A stretch of 64,000 nucleotides of DNA from Streptomyces caelestis (GCF_001279005.1 NZ_LGCN01000198.1:1-64000), one strand, 5' to 3'; counted from the stretch's first letter, positions 1 through 8,100 are shown. Notes: generated by a model from the letters alone, not told the origin. Numbers and translations: made by a program.

Positions 1-35
1 GACGCGGACTCCTTGAGGCGGTCCCACAGGGCCAT
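1..35 (-). CDS. TerB-like tellurite-resistance family protein (5' end only)
   Basis: Only the first 11 codons lie in the window, reading leftward off the edge: MALWDRLKESA. An ATG preceded by a good ribosome-binding site (GGAG, 5 nt upstream) marks the start. The N-terminus resembles that of Streptomyces TerB-family proteins, which begin MALWDR(L/I)KESA as I remember them. The call rests on 11 residues, so it is tentative. The start lies within the reading-through tail of the Spo0M remnant, in another frame. Confidence 0.4.
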   Translation of the reverse strand, partial: MALWDRLKESA

Positions 36-94
36 GAGCACTCCGTACCTGGTCGGGAGGGCGCCCGGACCGGCGTGCTCCGGGCGCCCAGTTT

Positions 95-114
95 CTTCTA
101 CAGTAGTGTAGAAG
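95..114. promoter_or_regulatory. 20-bp dyad, candidate operator copy 1
   Basis: Perfect inverted repeat CTTCTAC-N6-GTAGAAG (spacer AGTAGT). It sits about 60 nt upstream of the TerB-like start and inside the read-through tail of the Spo0M remnant. A second copy with the same arms and spacing lies at 340-359. The cognate regulator is not identifiable in this window. Confidence 0.6.
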
Positions 115-339
115 TCGCTCCTCCTCTTCCTCGCCCTCGAAGAAGTCCCCGACCTCGTCCACGGCCTCCGCCGCGACCATGCCCCCGACCACGCCGCCCG
201 CCAGTCCGTCGGCGACAGTGGGGCCGCCCACCCCGAGGGATCCGAGCAGTCGTTTGGACACCATGACGGCGTCCGCTCCTTGAACGTGCGTGTGATCCAT
301 GGGAGGCGGGTGCCGCGCACACGGCGGTACGCGATATAA

Positions 340-359
340 CTTCTACAATCGCGTAGAAG
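340..359. promoter_or_regulatory. 20-bp dyad, candidate operator copy 2
   Basis: Perfect inverted repeat CTTCTAC-N6-GTAGAAG (spacer AATCGC) in an AT-richer stretch about 76 nt upstream of the Spo0M remnant start and 115 nt before the leader ORF of the CNNM cluster. It has the same arms as 95-114, so one dimeric regulator probably binds both. It lies between divergent units and could control either. Confidence 0.6.
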
Positions 360-474
360 CATAGGGGATCGATCGAGAGGGACTTTGCGTCTCCTTTACA
401 GTTGGTGCGGAGTCAGGACATCCTGCTTCCACACATGTCGTCCCACGTGTCCGAGAAGGAGCGACGGTCCCCCG

Positions 475-558
475 ATGGGTGATCCCCCCAGTAGCAGCCG
501 TGCCACCTCCCGCCGCCCGGGCCTCACGACCCCTGAGGGAGCGGGGGTGGCGCGGTGA
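475..558 (+). CDS. Leader ORF upstream of CNNM gene 1 (27 aa)
   Basis: A 27-codon ORF begins with ATG at 475, preceded by AAGGAG (about 14 nt upstream), and encodes a Pro/Ser/Arg-rich peptide starting MGDPP. Its TGA (556-558) overlaps the GTG start (555-557) of the next gene. The downstream GTG has only a distant GAGGGAG and a G-run before it, so translational coupling is plausible. A matching arrangement precedes the second CNNM pair at 2987. Aspartate-proline-rich leader peptides such as MgtL control Mg2+ transporter genes in enteric bacteria; similar control here is inference. Confidence 0.5.
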   Translation: MGDPPSSSRATSRRPGLTTPEGAGVAR

Positions 559-1892
559 CCGAGATCCTGCTGCTCCTGCTCGCCCTGCTGCTGACCCTGG
601 CGTGCGCGGTGTTCGTCGCGGCCGAGTTCTCCCTGACCACCGTCGAACGCGGTGACCTGGAGCGTGCCGCCGAGGCCGGTGAGCGCGGCGCCGAGGGCGC
701 GCTGAACGCCGTACGGCAGCTGACGCTGCAACTGTCCGGCGCCCAGCTCGGCATCACCGTCACCTCGCTGGTGATCGGCATGCTCGCCGAGCCGTCCCTC
801 GCGGCGCTGCTGCGCGGACCGCTGCGGGCGGCCGGCCTGGGCGGCGCGGCCCCGACGGCGGCCACCCTGCTCGGCGTCCTGGCCTCCACGGTGGTGCTGA
901 TGGTCGTCGGCGAGCTGGTGCCGAAGAACTGGGCGATCTCCCGGCCGGCCGCGGTCGCGAAGGTGGTCGCCGGCCCGCAGCGCGCCTTCACCGCCGCGTT
1001 CGGCCCGTTCATCGGCCATCTGAACGGCACCGCGAACCGTTTCGTCCGGCGTTTCGGGCTGGAGCCCGCCGAGGAGCTGGCCTCCGCCCGCACCGCCGAG
1101 GAACTGGGCGCGCTGGCCCGGCACTCGGCCGCCGAGGGCGCCCTGGAGGCGGACTCCGCCGAACTCTTCGTCCGCACCCTGCACCTGGGCGAGCTGACCG
1201 CCGAGAACGTGATGACGCCGAGGGTCGACGTCAAGGCCCTGGAGGCGCACGCCACCGCGGCCGACGCCGCCGCCCTCAGCCACGCCACCGGCCTGTCCCG
1301 CTTCCCGGTCTACCGTGACAGCCTCGACGAGGTGGTCGGCACCGTCCACATCCGCGACGTGCTCGCCCTGGACCCGGAGAAGCGCGCCGGCACGCCCGTC
1401 ACCGACCTGAAGACCCCGCCCCTGCTGGTGCCCGACAGCCTCACCGCCGACCGGCTGCTGGAGCGGATGCGCGCGCACCGCACCATGGCCGTGGTCATCG
1501 ACGAGTACGGCGGCACGGCGGGCGTGGCCACCGTGGAGGACATCGTCGAGGAGGTCGTCGGCGAGGTCCGTGACGAGCACGATCCCCTGGAGGCGCCCGA
1601 CCTGGCGTCCGCCCCGGCGACGGCCGACGGGCGCGCGGTGTGGCAGGCCGACGGCAGCGTCCGTCTCGACCGGCTCACGGACGTGGGACTCACCGCGCCC
1701 GAGGGACCCTACGAGACCGTGGCCGGACTGATCGCCACCCGCCTGGCCCGCATCCCCGTCCCGGGGGACGTGCTGGACCTCGACGGCTGGCGGCTCGACG
1801 TGCTGGAGGTCGAGCACCACCGCGCCGACCGCATACGCCTCACCGCACCGGCCGCACCGCGGCCGGCCCGCATCGTGGAGGGAGCCCGATGA
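555..1892 (+). CDS. CNNM/CorC (hemolysin C) family membrane protein, long form A1
   Basis: 445 aa. The N-terminal DUF21/CNNM transmembrane domain (about residues 1-190) has the GAQLGITVTSLVIGMLAEP signature and the VVGELVPKNWAIS motif. Two CBS domains follow (about 205-330, with ENVMTPRVDV and the ATVEDIVEEVVGEVRDEHD segment), then a C-terminal CorC_HlyC domain (about 345-430). Family members are linked to Mg2+ or Co2+ export or homeostasis; substrate here is not provable. The GTG start is chosen because it overlaps the leader ORF stop. The stop overlaps the next gene by 4 nt (ATGA). It is the first gene of a tandemly duplicated pair. Confidence 0.9.
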   Translation: MTEILLLLLALLLTLACAVFVAAEFSLTTVERGDLERAAEAGERGAEGALNAVRQLTLQLSGAQLGITVTSLVIGMLAEPSLAALLRGPLRAAGLGGAAPTAATLLGVLASTVVLMVVGELVPKNWAISRPAAVAKVVAGPQRAFTAAFGPFIGHLNGTANRFVRRFGLEPAEELASARTAEELGALARHSAAEGALEADSAELFVRTLHLGELTAENVMTPRVDVKALEAHATAADAAALSHATGLSRFPVYRDSLDEVVGTVHIRDVLALDPEKRAGTPVTDLKTPPLLVPDSLTADRLLERMRAHRTMAVVIDEYGGTAGVATVEDIVEEVVGEVRDEHDPLEAPDLASAPATADGRAVWQADGSVRLDRLTDVGLTAPEGPYETVAGLIATRLARIPVPGDVLDLDGWRLDVLEVEHHRADRIRLTAPAAPRPARIVEGAR

Positions 1893-2914
1893 CCGCCCTG
1901 CAGCTCACCGTCGGCGCTCTGACCCTGCTGACCAACGCCTTCTTCGTGGGCGCGGAGTTCGCCCTGATCTCGGTGCGCCGCAGCCAGATCGAACCGCGCG
2001 CCCGGGCCGGCGACAAGCGGGCCCGGATGACGCTGTGGGCGCTGGAGCACCTGTCCGCCATGATGGCCACCGCCCAGCTCGGCATCACCGCCTCCTCCCT
2101 GGTGCTCGGCGCGGTCGCCGAACCCGCCATCGCCCACCTGCTGGAGCCCGCCTTCGAGGCGGTGCACATGCCGCACGCCCTGGTGCACCCCGTCGCGTTC
2201 GTCATCGCCCTGGCCCTCGCCACCTATCTGCACATGCTGATCGGCGAGATGGTGCCCAAGAACATCGCGCTCGCCGCGCCCGTGCCGAGCGCCCTGCTGC
2301 TGGGCCCGCCGTTGGTGGCGCTCACCCGGGCGCTGCGGCCGTTCGTGTTCGGGATCAACGCCTTCGCCAACGTCCTGCTGAGACTGCTGCGCGTCGAGCC
2401 GAAGGACGAGGTCGGATCCGTCTTCACCGACGACCAGCTCGCCCGGATGGTCGTCGACTCCAGCGAGGCCGGGCTGCTCGGCCCCGCCGACGGGGAGCGG
2501 CTGCGCGACGCGCTGGAGCTGGGCACCCGCCCGGTCGGCGAGATCCTCGTCCCCGCGCCGCGGATGCGCACCGTCGATCACACGATCACCCCCGCCGGGC
2601 TGGAACGCCTCGCCGCCGGGGCGGGCTTCTCCCGCTTCCCGGTCACCGGTCCCGACGGCGAGGTCCTGGGCTACCTGCACATCAAGGACACCCTCGGCGC
2701 CGCCGACCGCGACCGGCCCTTCCCGCGCGACGCGCTGCACAAGGTCACCCGGGTGCGCATCGACACCCCGCTGGACGACACCCTCACCGCGCTGCGCGCC
2801 GAGGGCAGCCACCTCGCCGCCGTCGTGGGGGAGAGCGGCACGGTCCTCGGCTTCGTGACCATGGAGGACGTACTGTCCGAACTGGTCGGACCGGCGGCCC
2901 CCGTCACCTCCTGA
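1889..2914 (+). CDS. CNNM family membrane protein, short form A2
   Basis: 341 aa, beginning MTALQLTVGALTLLTNAFFVGAEF. It has the CNNM transmembrane domain (about residues 1-185, with TAQLGITASSLVLGAVAEP and GEMVPKNIAL) and a CBS pair (about 205-335, ending FVTMEDVLSELVG). It lacks the C-terminal CorC_HlyC domain found in A1. The start overlaps the A1 stop by 4 nt, so the two are translationally coupled and may form a hetero-oligomer of long and short subunits (inference). The same long-short order is repeated in the next two genes. Confidence 0.88.
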   Translation: MTALQLTVGALTLLTNAFFVGAEFALISVRRSQIEPRARAGDKRARMTLWALEHLSAMMATAQLGITASSLVLGAVAEPAIAHLLEPAFEAVHMPHALVHPVAFVIALALATYLHMLIGEMVPKNIALAAPVPSALLLGPPLVALTRALRPFVFGINAFANVLLRLLRVEPKDEVGSVFTDDQLARMVVDSSEAGLLGPADGERLRDALELGTRPVGEILVPAPRMRTVDHTITPAGLERLAAGAGFSRFPVTGPDGEVLGYLHIKDTLGAADRDRPFPRDALHKVTRVRIDTPLDDTLTALRAEGSHLAAVVGESGTVLGFVTMEDVLSELVGPAAPVTS

Positions 2915-2986
2915 CCCGACCCGGCCGGGAACAACCCGCCGGCCGGAATCGTTGACACACCGCACACCCACAGAAGGAGCACGTCC

Positions 2987-3097
2987 TTGTCCGCCAGACC
3001 GACGGACCCCCCGGGGCAGCGTCCCCGACCATCCCGCCCGGCAGCACCTGAGCACGGCACACGGCGGGACGCCCCGTCGCAGTCGGCACGCCGATGA
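2987..3097 (+). CDS. Leader ORF upstream of CNNM gene 3 (36 aa)
   Basis: A TTG-initiated ORF of 37 codons including the stop. AAGGAG lies at 2974-2979, 7 nt before the TTG. The peptide is rich in Pro and Arg and contains TDPPG near its start. Its TGA (3095-3097) overlaps the ATG (3094-3096) of the next gene. No Shine-Dalgarno sequence precedes that ATG, so the only good initiation signal in the region belongs to this leader. It parallels the leader at 475-558 in composition and in coupling geometry. A TTGACA hexamer at 2952 may be a promoter element. Confidence 0.5.
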   Translation: MSARPTDPPGQRPRPSRPAAPEHGTRRDAPSQSARR

Positions 3098-4431
3098 GCG
3101 CCGCGAACGCCCTCCTCGGTCTGCTGGCCGTCTTCGTCCTGACCGCCGGCACCGGATACTTCGTCGCCCAGGAGTTCGCCTACGTCTCCGCCGACCGCCT
3201 CGCCCTGGCCCGCGAGGCCGGGAGCGGCGACCGCAGGGCCGCCCGCGCCCTGAAGGTGCTGGAGCGGCTGTCCTTCATGCTGTCGGGCGCCCAGCTCGGC
3301 ATCACCGTGACCGGACTGGTCGTCGGCTTCATCGCCGAGCCGTCGGTCTCCGCGCTGCTGCGGCCCGCACTGTCCGGCATCGGCCTCCCCGACGCCGCCG
3401 TGAGCGGCATCGCGGTCGTGCTGGCCTTCGTGCTGGCCACGGTCGTGCAGATGGTGCTCGGCGAGCTGGCCCCGAAGAACCTCGCCATCGCCGTGCCGGA
3501 ACGGCTGGCGAAGGCGCTGGCCGGCTCCACGCTCGCCTACCTGAAGGTCGTCGGTCCCCTCGTGCACGTCTTCGACACGGCGGCGAACCGGCTGCTGCGC
3601 CGGGTCGGCATCGAACCGGTGGAGGAACTGCACCACGGCGCCACCCTGGAGGAGCTGGGCCATCTGATCGGCGAGTCCCACGAGCGGGGCGCGCTGCCCG
3701 GGGACACCGCCGCGCTGCTCGACCACGCCCTGGAGTTCTCCGACCGGACGCTGGACGAGGTGATGGTGCCCCGGGTGGACGCCGTCTTCGTCCGCGAGGA
3801 CGCCACCGCCGCCGAAGCGGTCGACCTGATCGCCACGTACGGGCACTCCAACTACCCGGTGCTCGGCGACCACCCCGACGACGTCGGCGGCGTCCTCGGC
3901 GTGGCCGAGCTGATGCGCCTGCCCGCCGACCGCCTCACCGCCACCACGGCCGGCGCTCTCGCCAGGCGCCCCCTGCTGCTGCCGGACACCCTCCCGCTGC
4001 CCGACGCGGTGATCCAGATGCGGGAGCGGGACGACGAGTTCGCGGTCGTCCTGGACGAGCACGGCGGCGTGGCCGGCATCGTCACCTACGAGGACATCGC
4101 CGAGGAACTCGTCGGCGACATCGCCGACGAGACCGACACCGTCACCGCGGTCGCGGTCGCGGACGGCGACGGCTGGCTGGTGGACGCGGGCCGCCGGCTG
4201 GACGAGGTGGCGGAGGCCACCGGCGTCGCGCTGCCCGAGGAGGAGGACTACGACACCGTGGCCGGCCTGATCGTCGACCGGCTCGGCCGCTTCCCCGCCG
4301 TCGGGGACCGGCTCACGCTCGAGCTGCCCGACGGCGCCGCCGCCGTGATCGACGTACGCACCCTCGACCGGCACGTACCCGACCGCGTGCGCGTCGAGCG
4401 GACGGCCCGTGGGACGGAGGAGCAGGCATGA
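3094..4431 (+). CDS. CNNM/CorC family membrane protein, long form B1
   Basis: 445 aa, the same length and architecture as A1. The CNNM transmembrane domain (about 1-190) carries SGAQLGITVTGLVVGFIAEP and VLGELAPKNLAIA. It is followed by a CBS pair (about 210-335, ending VTYEDIAEELVGDIADETD) and a C-terminal CorC_HlyC domain (about 345-430, DYDTVAGLIVDRLG). The ATG overlaps the leader ORF stop and lacks its own ribosome-binding site. The stop overlaps B2 by 4 nt. It is a paralogue of A1 by tandem duplication of the gene pair. Confidence 0.9.
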   Translation: MSAANALLGLLAVFVLTAGTGYFVAQEFAYVSADRLALAREAGSGDRRAARALKVLERLSFMLSGAQLGITVTGLVVGFIAEPSVSALLRPALSGIGLPDAAVSGIAVVLAFVLATVVQMVLGELAPKNLAIAVPERLAKALAGSTLAYLKVVGPLVHVFDTAANRLLRRVGIEPVEELHHGATLEELGHLIGESHERGALPGDTAALLDHALEFSDRTLDEVMVPRVDAVFVREDATAAEAVDLIATYGHSNYPVLGDHPDDVGGVLGVAELMRLPADRLTATTAGALARRPLLLPDTLPLPDAVIQMRERDDEFAVVLDEHGGVAGIVTYEDIAEELVGDIADETDTVTAVAVADGDGWLVDAGRRLDEVAEATGVALPEEEDYDTVAGLIVDRLGRFPAVGDRLTLELPDGAAAVIDVRTLDRHVPDRVRVERTARGTEEQA

Positions 4432-5459
4432 GTTTCCCGATGGCGCTCTTCGTCACCGTGCTGCTGCTGATCGGCAGCGGATTCTTCGTGGCCGCCGAGT
4501 TCGCGCTGGTCGCCGCCAAGCGGCACCGCATGGAGAAGGCCGCGGCCGAGGGCCGGCGCGGCGCCGGAGCGGCTCTGGCGGGCATGCGTGAGCTGTCCCT
4601 GATGCTGGCCGGGGCCCAGCTGGGCATCACCGTGTGCACCCTGGGGCTGGGCTCGGTGTCCAAGCCCGCGATCTCCCACGAACTCGACCCGCTGCTGCAC
4701 GAGCTGGGTCTGCCGAGCGCGGTCAGCTACGGCGTCGCCTTCGCCGTCGCCATGATCGTGGTCGTGTTCCTGCACATGGTGGTCGGCGAGATGGCCCCCA
4801 AGTCGTGGGCCATCGCCCATCCCGAGCGGTCCGCGATGCTGCTGTCACCGCCCTTCCGGGCCGTGGTGAAGGCCGTACGGCCGCTGATCCGGCTGCTCAA
4901 CGCGGTGAGCAACGCACTTGTACGGCTGTGCCGGGTCGCCCCGCGCGACGAGCTGGCCTCGGTCCACGACCGGGAGCAGCTCACCCATCTGGTGGCGGAG
5001 TCCGAGCGGCTCGGCCTGATCAGCGAGACGGACTCGGAGCTGCTGACGCGTTCGCTGACCGAGCCGCAGACCCCGGTGCGGGAGCTGCAGGTGCCGGCGG
5101 CCGAGATCGTCTCGGTGGACGGCGCCGCCGGCGTCGACGAGATCCTGCGCGTCGCCGCGGAGCGCGACCGCACCCGGCTCCTGGTCCGCGAGCACGGCGT
5201 GGTGCTCGGCTCGGTGCACGCCCGTGACGCCGTGGTGGCGCGCGCCCGGGGGCGGGCGGCCGGCGCCCGCGCCCTGGCCCGCCCGGTGCCCGAGCTGACG
5301 GACGACGCCACGGTCGCCGACGCGATCGACCTGCTGCGCCGCCGCCGGGCCTCGCTGGCCGTGGTCCGCGACGGCTCCGGACGGCTCACCGGCATGGTGA
5401 GCCTGGACGACCTGCTGGCCCGCTTCCTGCAGCCGCAGCCGCAGCCGCAGTCGGCGTGA
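4428..5459 (+). CDS. CNNM family membrane protein, short form B2
   Basis: 343 aa, beginning MSFPMALFVTVLLLIGSGFFVAAEF. It has the CNNM domain (about 1-190, AGAQLGITVCTLGLGSVSKP and VVGEMAPKSWAIA) and a divergent CBS pair (about 210-335, ending GMVSLDDLLARF), without a CorC_HlyC domain. The C-terminus ends in a QPQPQPQ run. It overlaps B1 by 4 nt and is followed 12 nt later by a strong hairpin, so it ends the operon. It corresponds to A2 in the first pair. Confidence 0.88.
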   Translation: MSFPMALFVTVLLLIGSGFFVAAEFALVAAKRHRMEKAAAEGRRGAGAALAGMRELSLMLAGAQLGITVCTLGLGSVSKPAISHELDPLLHELGLPSAVSYGVAFAVAMIVVVFLHMVVGEMAPKSWAIAHPERSAMLLSPPFRAVVKAVRPLIRLLNAVSNALVRLCRVAPRDELASVHDREQLTHLVAESERLGLISETDSELLTRSLTEPQTPVRELQVPAAEIVSVDGAAGVDEILRVAAERDRTRLLVREHGVVLGSVHARDAVVARARGRAAGARALARPVPELTDDATVADAIDLLRRRRASLAVVRDGSGRLTGMVSLDDLLARFLQPQPQPQSA

Positions 5460-5471
5460 CGACGGCGGACC

Positions 5472-5498
5472 CCGGCGGGCCGTCGCCCGGCCCGCCGG
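5472..5498 (+). terminator. Hairpin terminator after the CNNM cluster
   Basis: A perfect 11-bp stem (CCGGCGGGCCG / CGGCCCGCCGG) with a 5-nt loop starts 12 nt after the B2 stop. There is no U-tract, as is common in Streptomyces. The rest of 5499-5718 shows no convincing gene. Confidence 0.6.
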
Positions 5499-5718
5499 AC
5501 GTCCGGTCCGCGCGGTCCGGTCCGGCGGGCGAGCCCTCCACGCCGGGGGCCGACGGACCCGGACGCCGGCACGCGGGAGACCCCGGGCCTTTGGACGTGG
5601 TCGTCGGCACGGCCGTGTCGCCGCTGCCCCGGTCGGCCGGCGGGCGACGCCGCCGGGGCGCCTTTGCGCACCGGCCCCGGCCGGGCACGGGCGCCCCCGG
5701 CGGGCGCGGCCGGGACGG

Positions 5719-6819
5719 TCACCGGGGGACGAGGACGAGCGCGCCGTCGGCGCCGAGGACGATGTCCGCGTCGCTGATCCGGTCGAGCGTCTCCCGCAGC
5801 CAGGCCCGCTCGTCCTCCGCGGCGGGTTCCAGCCGCATCCGCCGCGCCCGCAGCGGCACCATGCGCAGCCCGGACGGCCGCCCGCCGTCCGGGGCGACCG
5901 ACAGCAGACAGGCGAGCCGCAGGTCGTCGCGGTACTCCTCGTATCCGGTGATCCCCTCGTAGTCGTCGACGAAGTCGCCGCAGCCGTACAGGATCAGCCG
6001 GCCGCGGTACGCCTCGACCCGGCGGGGATGGTGCGAGGAGTGGCCGTGGACGACGTCGACGCCCCCGTCGACCAGCGCGTGGGCGAAGCCGACATGGCTT
6101 TGCGGGACGTGGTGCCCCCAGTTCGAGCCCCAGTGCACGGACACCACCGCGACGTCACCGGGGCGCTTCACCCGCCGCACCCGCCGGACGACCGCCTCCG
6201 CCGCGGCGGCCGAGGGCTCCGCGAGGTACGCCACCCCGGAGCGCTCCGCCGTCGCCGCCCAGCTCGGCGGGATGCCGCTCGACATCGCCCCCAGGGCGAA
6301 CACCAGCACCCGGCCGCCGTCGACGGGGACCACCGCCGGCGCGTACGCCTCGTCGGCGTCCCGTCCCGCGCCCGCCGTCCTCAGGCCCGCGCCGTGGAGC
6401 ACGTCCAGCGTCTCCCGGAGCCCCGGGCGTCCGAAGTCGAGCACGTGGTTGTTGGCCAGGACGCACACGTCGGGCCGCGCCACCGTCACGGCGGGCACAT
6501 TGGCCGGGCTCATCCGGTAGTGGACGGCCTTCCCCGGCGCGAACGCGTCGCTCCGTGTGACGGAGGTCTCCAGATTGACGACCCGCACGTCCGGGGCGGC
6601 CTCCGCCAGCACCTGCAGCGCCCGGCCCCACGGCCACGAGAACGGGACCGGCCGGGGGACCGGGCCGCTCACGGCCTGAGCCAGCTCCACGTAGCCGCGG
6701 GCGTCCCGGACGAAGTCCTCCCGCAGCGCGGGATCGCCCGGGTGCGGGAGGATCTGGTCGACCCCGCGCCCGAGCATCACGTCCCCGCAGAGGAACAGCG
6801 TCACCGTCCCCGCGTCCAT
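5719..6819 (-). CDS. CapA family protein (poly-gamma-glutamate synthesis/metallophosphatase-like)
   Basis: 366 aa. It has the CapA blocks LFLCGDVMLGRG (start), VVNLETSVT, LANNHVLDFG, VSVHWGSNWGHHVPQSH and VVHGHSSHHPRRVE, which form a calcineurin-like fold. No signal peptide is evident, since the first block begins at residue 8. Family members take part in capsular polyglutamate synthesis or act as metallophosphatases on envelope polymers; the substrate here is unknown. It lies 15 nt after the mannosyltransferase-like gene and closes a probable five-gene leftward operon headed by an ECF sigma factor. Confidence 0.85.
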   Translation of the reverse strand: MDAGTVTLFLCGDVMLGRGVDQILPHPGDPALREDFVRDARGYVELAQAVSGPVPRPVPFSWPWGRALQVLAEAAPDVRVVNLETSVTRSDAFAPGKAVHYRMSPANVPAVTVARPDVCVLANNHVLDFGRPGLRETLDVLHGAGLRTAGAGRDADEAYAPAVVPVDGGRVLVFALGAMSSGIPPSWAATAERSGVAYLAEPSAAAAEAVVRRVRRVKRPGDVAVVSVHWGSNWGHHVPQSHVGFAHALVDGGVDVVHGHSSHHPRRVEAYRGRLILYGCGDFVDDYEGITGYEEYRDDLRLACLLSVAPDGGRPSGLRMVPLRARRMRLEPAAEDERAWLRETLDRISDADIVLGADGALVLVPR

Positions 6820-6834
6820 GTCTCCACCGTAGGC

Positions 6835-8100
6835 CTACGGCACGCCCAGTTCGAACAGGACGTACCCCGCGTACGAGCCGGAGGCCAGGGCGGCCGTGCC
6901 CAGCACCGCGGCCAGCGAGGGCCGGCTCAGCCGGCGCATCGCCACGGCGAGCGGGACGAACAGCGGGAACAGGGGGAGCAGATAGCGGGAGACGTTGCCG
7001 AAGTACTGCTGGGTGGCCATCACCATCAGGTACGACAGCACCGTGTACACGACGAGGACGGCGGGCGGGCGCAGCCGTACCAGCAGCACCGTCAGCACCG
7101 GCACCAGCAGCACCACCCCGACCCCGATCAGGTCCTCCACGGGCATCGCGAACCGGTAGTCGAAGTGCCCGACGGGCACCGAGGTCAGCACGTCGAGGCT
7201 GTGCCGGCCCCAGTCGAACTTGTGGGCCCAGGCGCCGTCCTGGAGCTTGTTGTAACCGCCCCAGTCGCCCATCCGGTACCCGACCCAGCCCAGATAGCCG
7301 GCCACGCCCAGCGGGGCGATCGCCACCGCGACCAGCGGGCGGCGGACGCCCTCCTCGCGGCGCCGCACCGCGAGCAGTCCGGCGACGGCGAGGGCGGCGA
7401 CCAGGGTGACGGCGGTGGGCCGGGCGAGCCCGGCGGCGAAGGTCAGCACCCCGGCGGTGAGCCAGCGGCGGGTCATCACGGCGTAGCAGGCCCAGGCGGC
7501 CAGCGCCGTGTACACGGACTCGGAGTACACCGCCCACTCGGCGCCGGAACCGGGCCACACGGCCCACAGCCCCACGGCGACCAGGCCGGCCCGGTACCCG
7601 CCCAGCCGGGCCGTGACGGCGTGGATGCCGAGCGCCGCGACGAAGGAGGACACGACCGACACGGTCATGCCGGCGCCGTACGGGCCGAGCCCGGTGACCT
7701 CCGAGACCATCCGCATCAGCGCCGGGTACAACGGGAAGAACGCGGCCGAGTTGCCCTCGAGGGTGATCAGCCCGGTGGCGCCGGGTATGGGCTCCAGCGC
7801 CGGGTCGTAGCCGTGCAGGGCGATCTGCTGATACCACCAGCCGTCCCAGCTGCCCAGGACGTCCCAGGGGCGGGCGCCGCCGCCGAAGCGCGGATGCTTC
7901 TCGCGGAAGTCGCCGGCCGAGTCCAGCAGGAACATGAAGACGGCGAAGCCCACCAGCTTCAGCACGCCGTACAGCGCGAGGACGGGCCCGTGGTGCGCGA
8001 CGGCGCGGCGCAGCCGCTCGCGCGGGTCCGGGGCGGCCGGCGGGGCGGCCTCGGACCGGGGCACGGGGGACAGGGCCGGGCCGGCCGGGGCGGTGGTCAT
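6835..8100 (-). CDS. Mannosyltransferase (PIG-V/GT-C like) family membrane protein
   Basis: 421 aa. A Pro/Ala-rich cytoplasmic N-terminus precedes about ten predicted membrane segments. The first loop has SWDGWWYQQIALHGYDP, resembling the acidic first-loop motif of GT-C glycosyltransferases such as the PIG-V/mannosyltransferase family. The ATG (8098-8100) overlaps the stop of the upstream glycosyltransferase by 4 nt. Together they suggest that a polyprenyl-phosphate sugar made by the GT2 enzyme is used by this transferase outside the membrane (inference). Confidence 0.8.
   Translation of the reverse strand: MTTAPAGPALSPVPRSEAAPPAAPDPRERLRRAVAHHGPVLALYGVLKLVGFAVFMFLLDSAGDFREKHPRFGGGARPWDVLGSWDGWWYQQIALHGYDPALEPIPGATGLITLEGNSAAFFPLYPALMRMVSEVTGLGPYGAGMTVSVVSSFVAALGIHAVTARLGGYRAGLVAVGLWAVWPGSGAEWAVYSESVYTALAAWACYAVMTRRWLTAGVLTFAAGLARPTAVTLVAALAVAGLLAVRRREEGVRRPLVAVAIAPLGVAGYLGWVGYRMGDWGGYNKLQDGAWAHKFDWGRHSLDVLTSVPVGHFDYRFAMPVEDLIGVGVVLLVPVLTVLLVRLRPPAVLVVYTVLSYLMVMATQQYFGNVSRYLLPLFPLFVPLAVAMRRLSRPSLAAVLGTAALASGSYAGYVLFELGVP

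Larger units (their letters stand above)
1..264 (-). pseudogene. Spo0M-type sporulation protein, internally deleted remnant
   Basis: From an ATG at 264 with an AAGGAG about 11 nt upstream, the product begins MVSKRLLGSLGVGGPTV, the N-terminus of Streptomyces Spo0M-like proteins (arrestin-fold family, usually about 300 aa or more). It then runs directly into VVGGMVAAEAVDEVGDFFEGEEEEE, which looks like the extreme C-terminus of the same family. The roughly 250 residues between are missing, yet the frame is kept. The usual stop after the acidic tail is also gone: the frame stays open through the dyad at 95-114 and past the window edge. Presumably non-functional. A deliberately short protein is possible but less likely, because the arrestin domain is absent. 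Confidence 0.65.

Noticed and set aside
396..554. Possible Mg2+ (M-box) or Mn2+ (yybP-ykoY) riboswitch before the CNNM cluster
   Set aside because: I could not find the conserved blocks of either class; the leader ORF explains the region better. A covariance-model search would decide.
2952..5459. An 835-codon open frame over both B1 and B2
   Set aside because: It is Arg/Pro-rich noise over B1 and only becomes real inside B2; B1 in its own frame has clear CNNM and CBS motifs.
5456..5962. Plus-strand ORF starting at the B2 stop (GTGA overlap)
   Set aside because: Gly/Pro/Arg-rich composition, overlaps a terminator hairpin and then runs antisense to capA; no motif.
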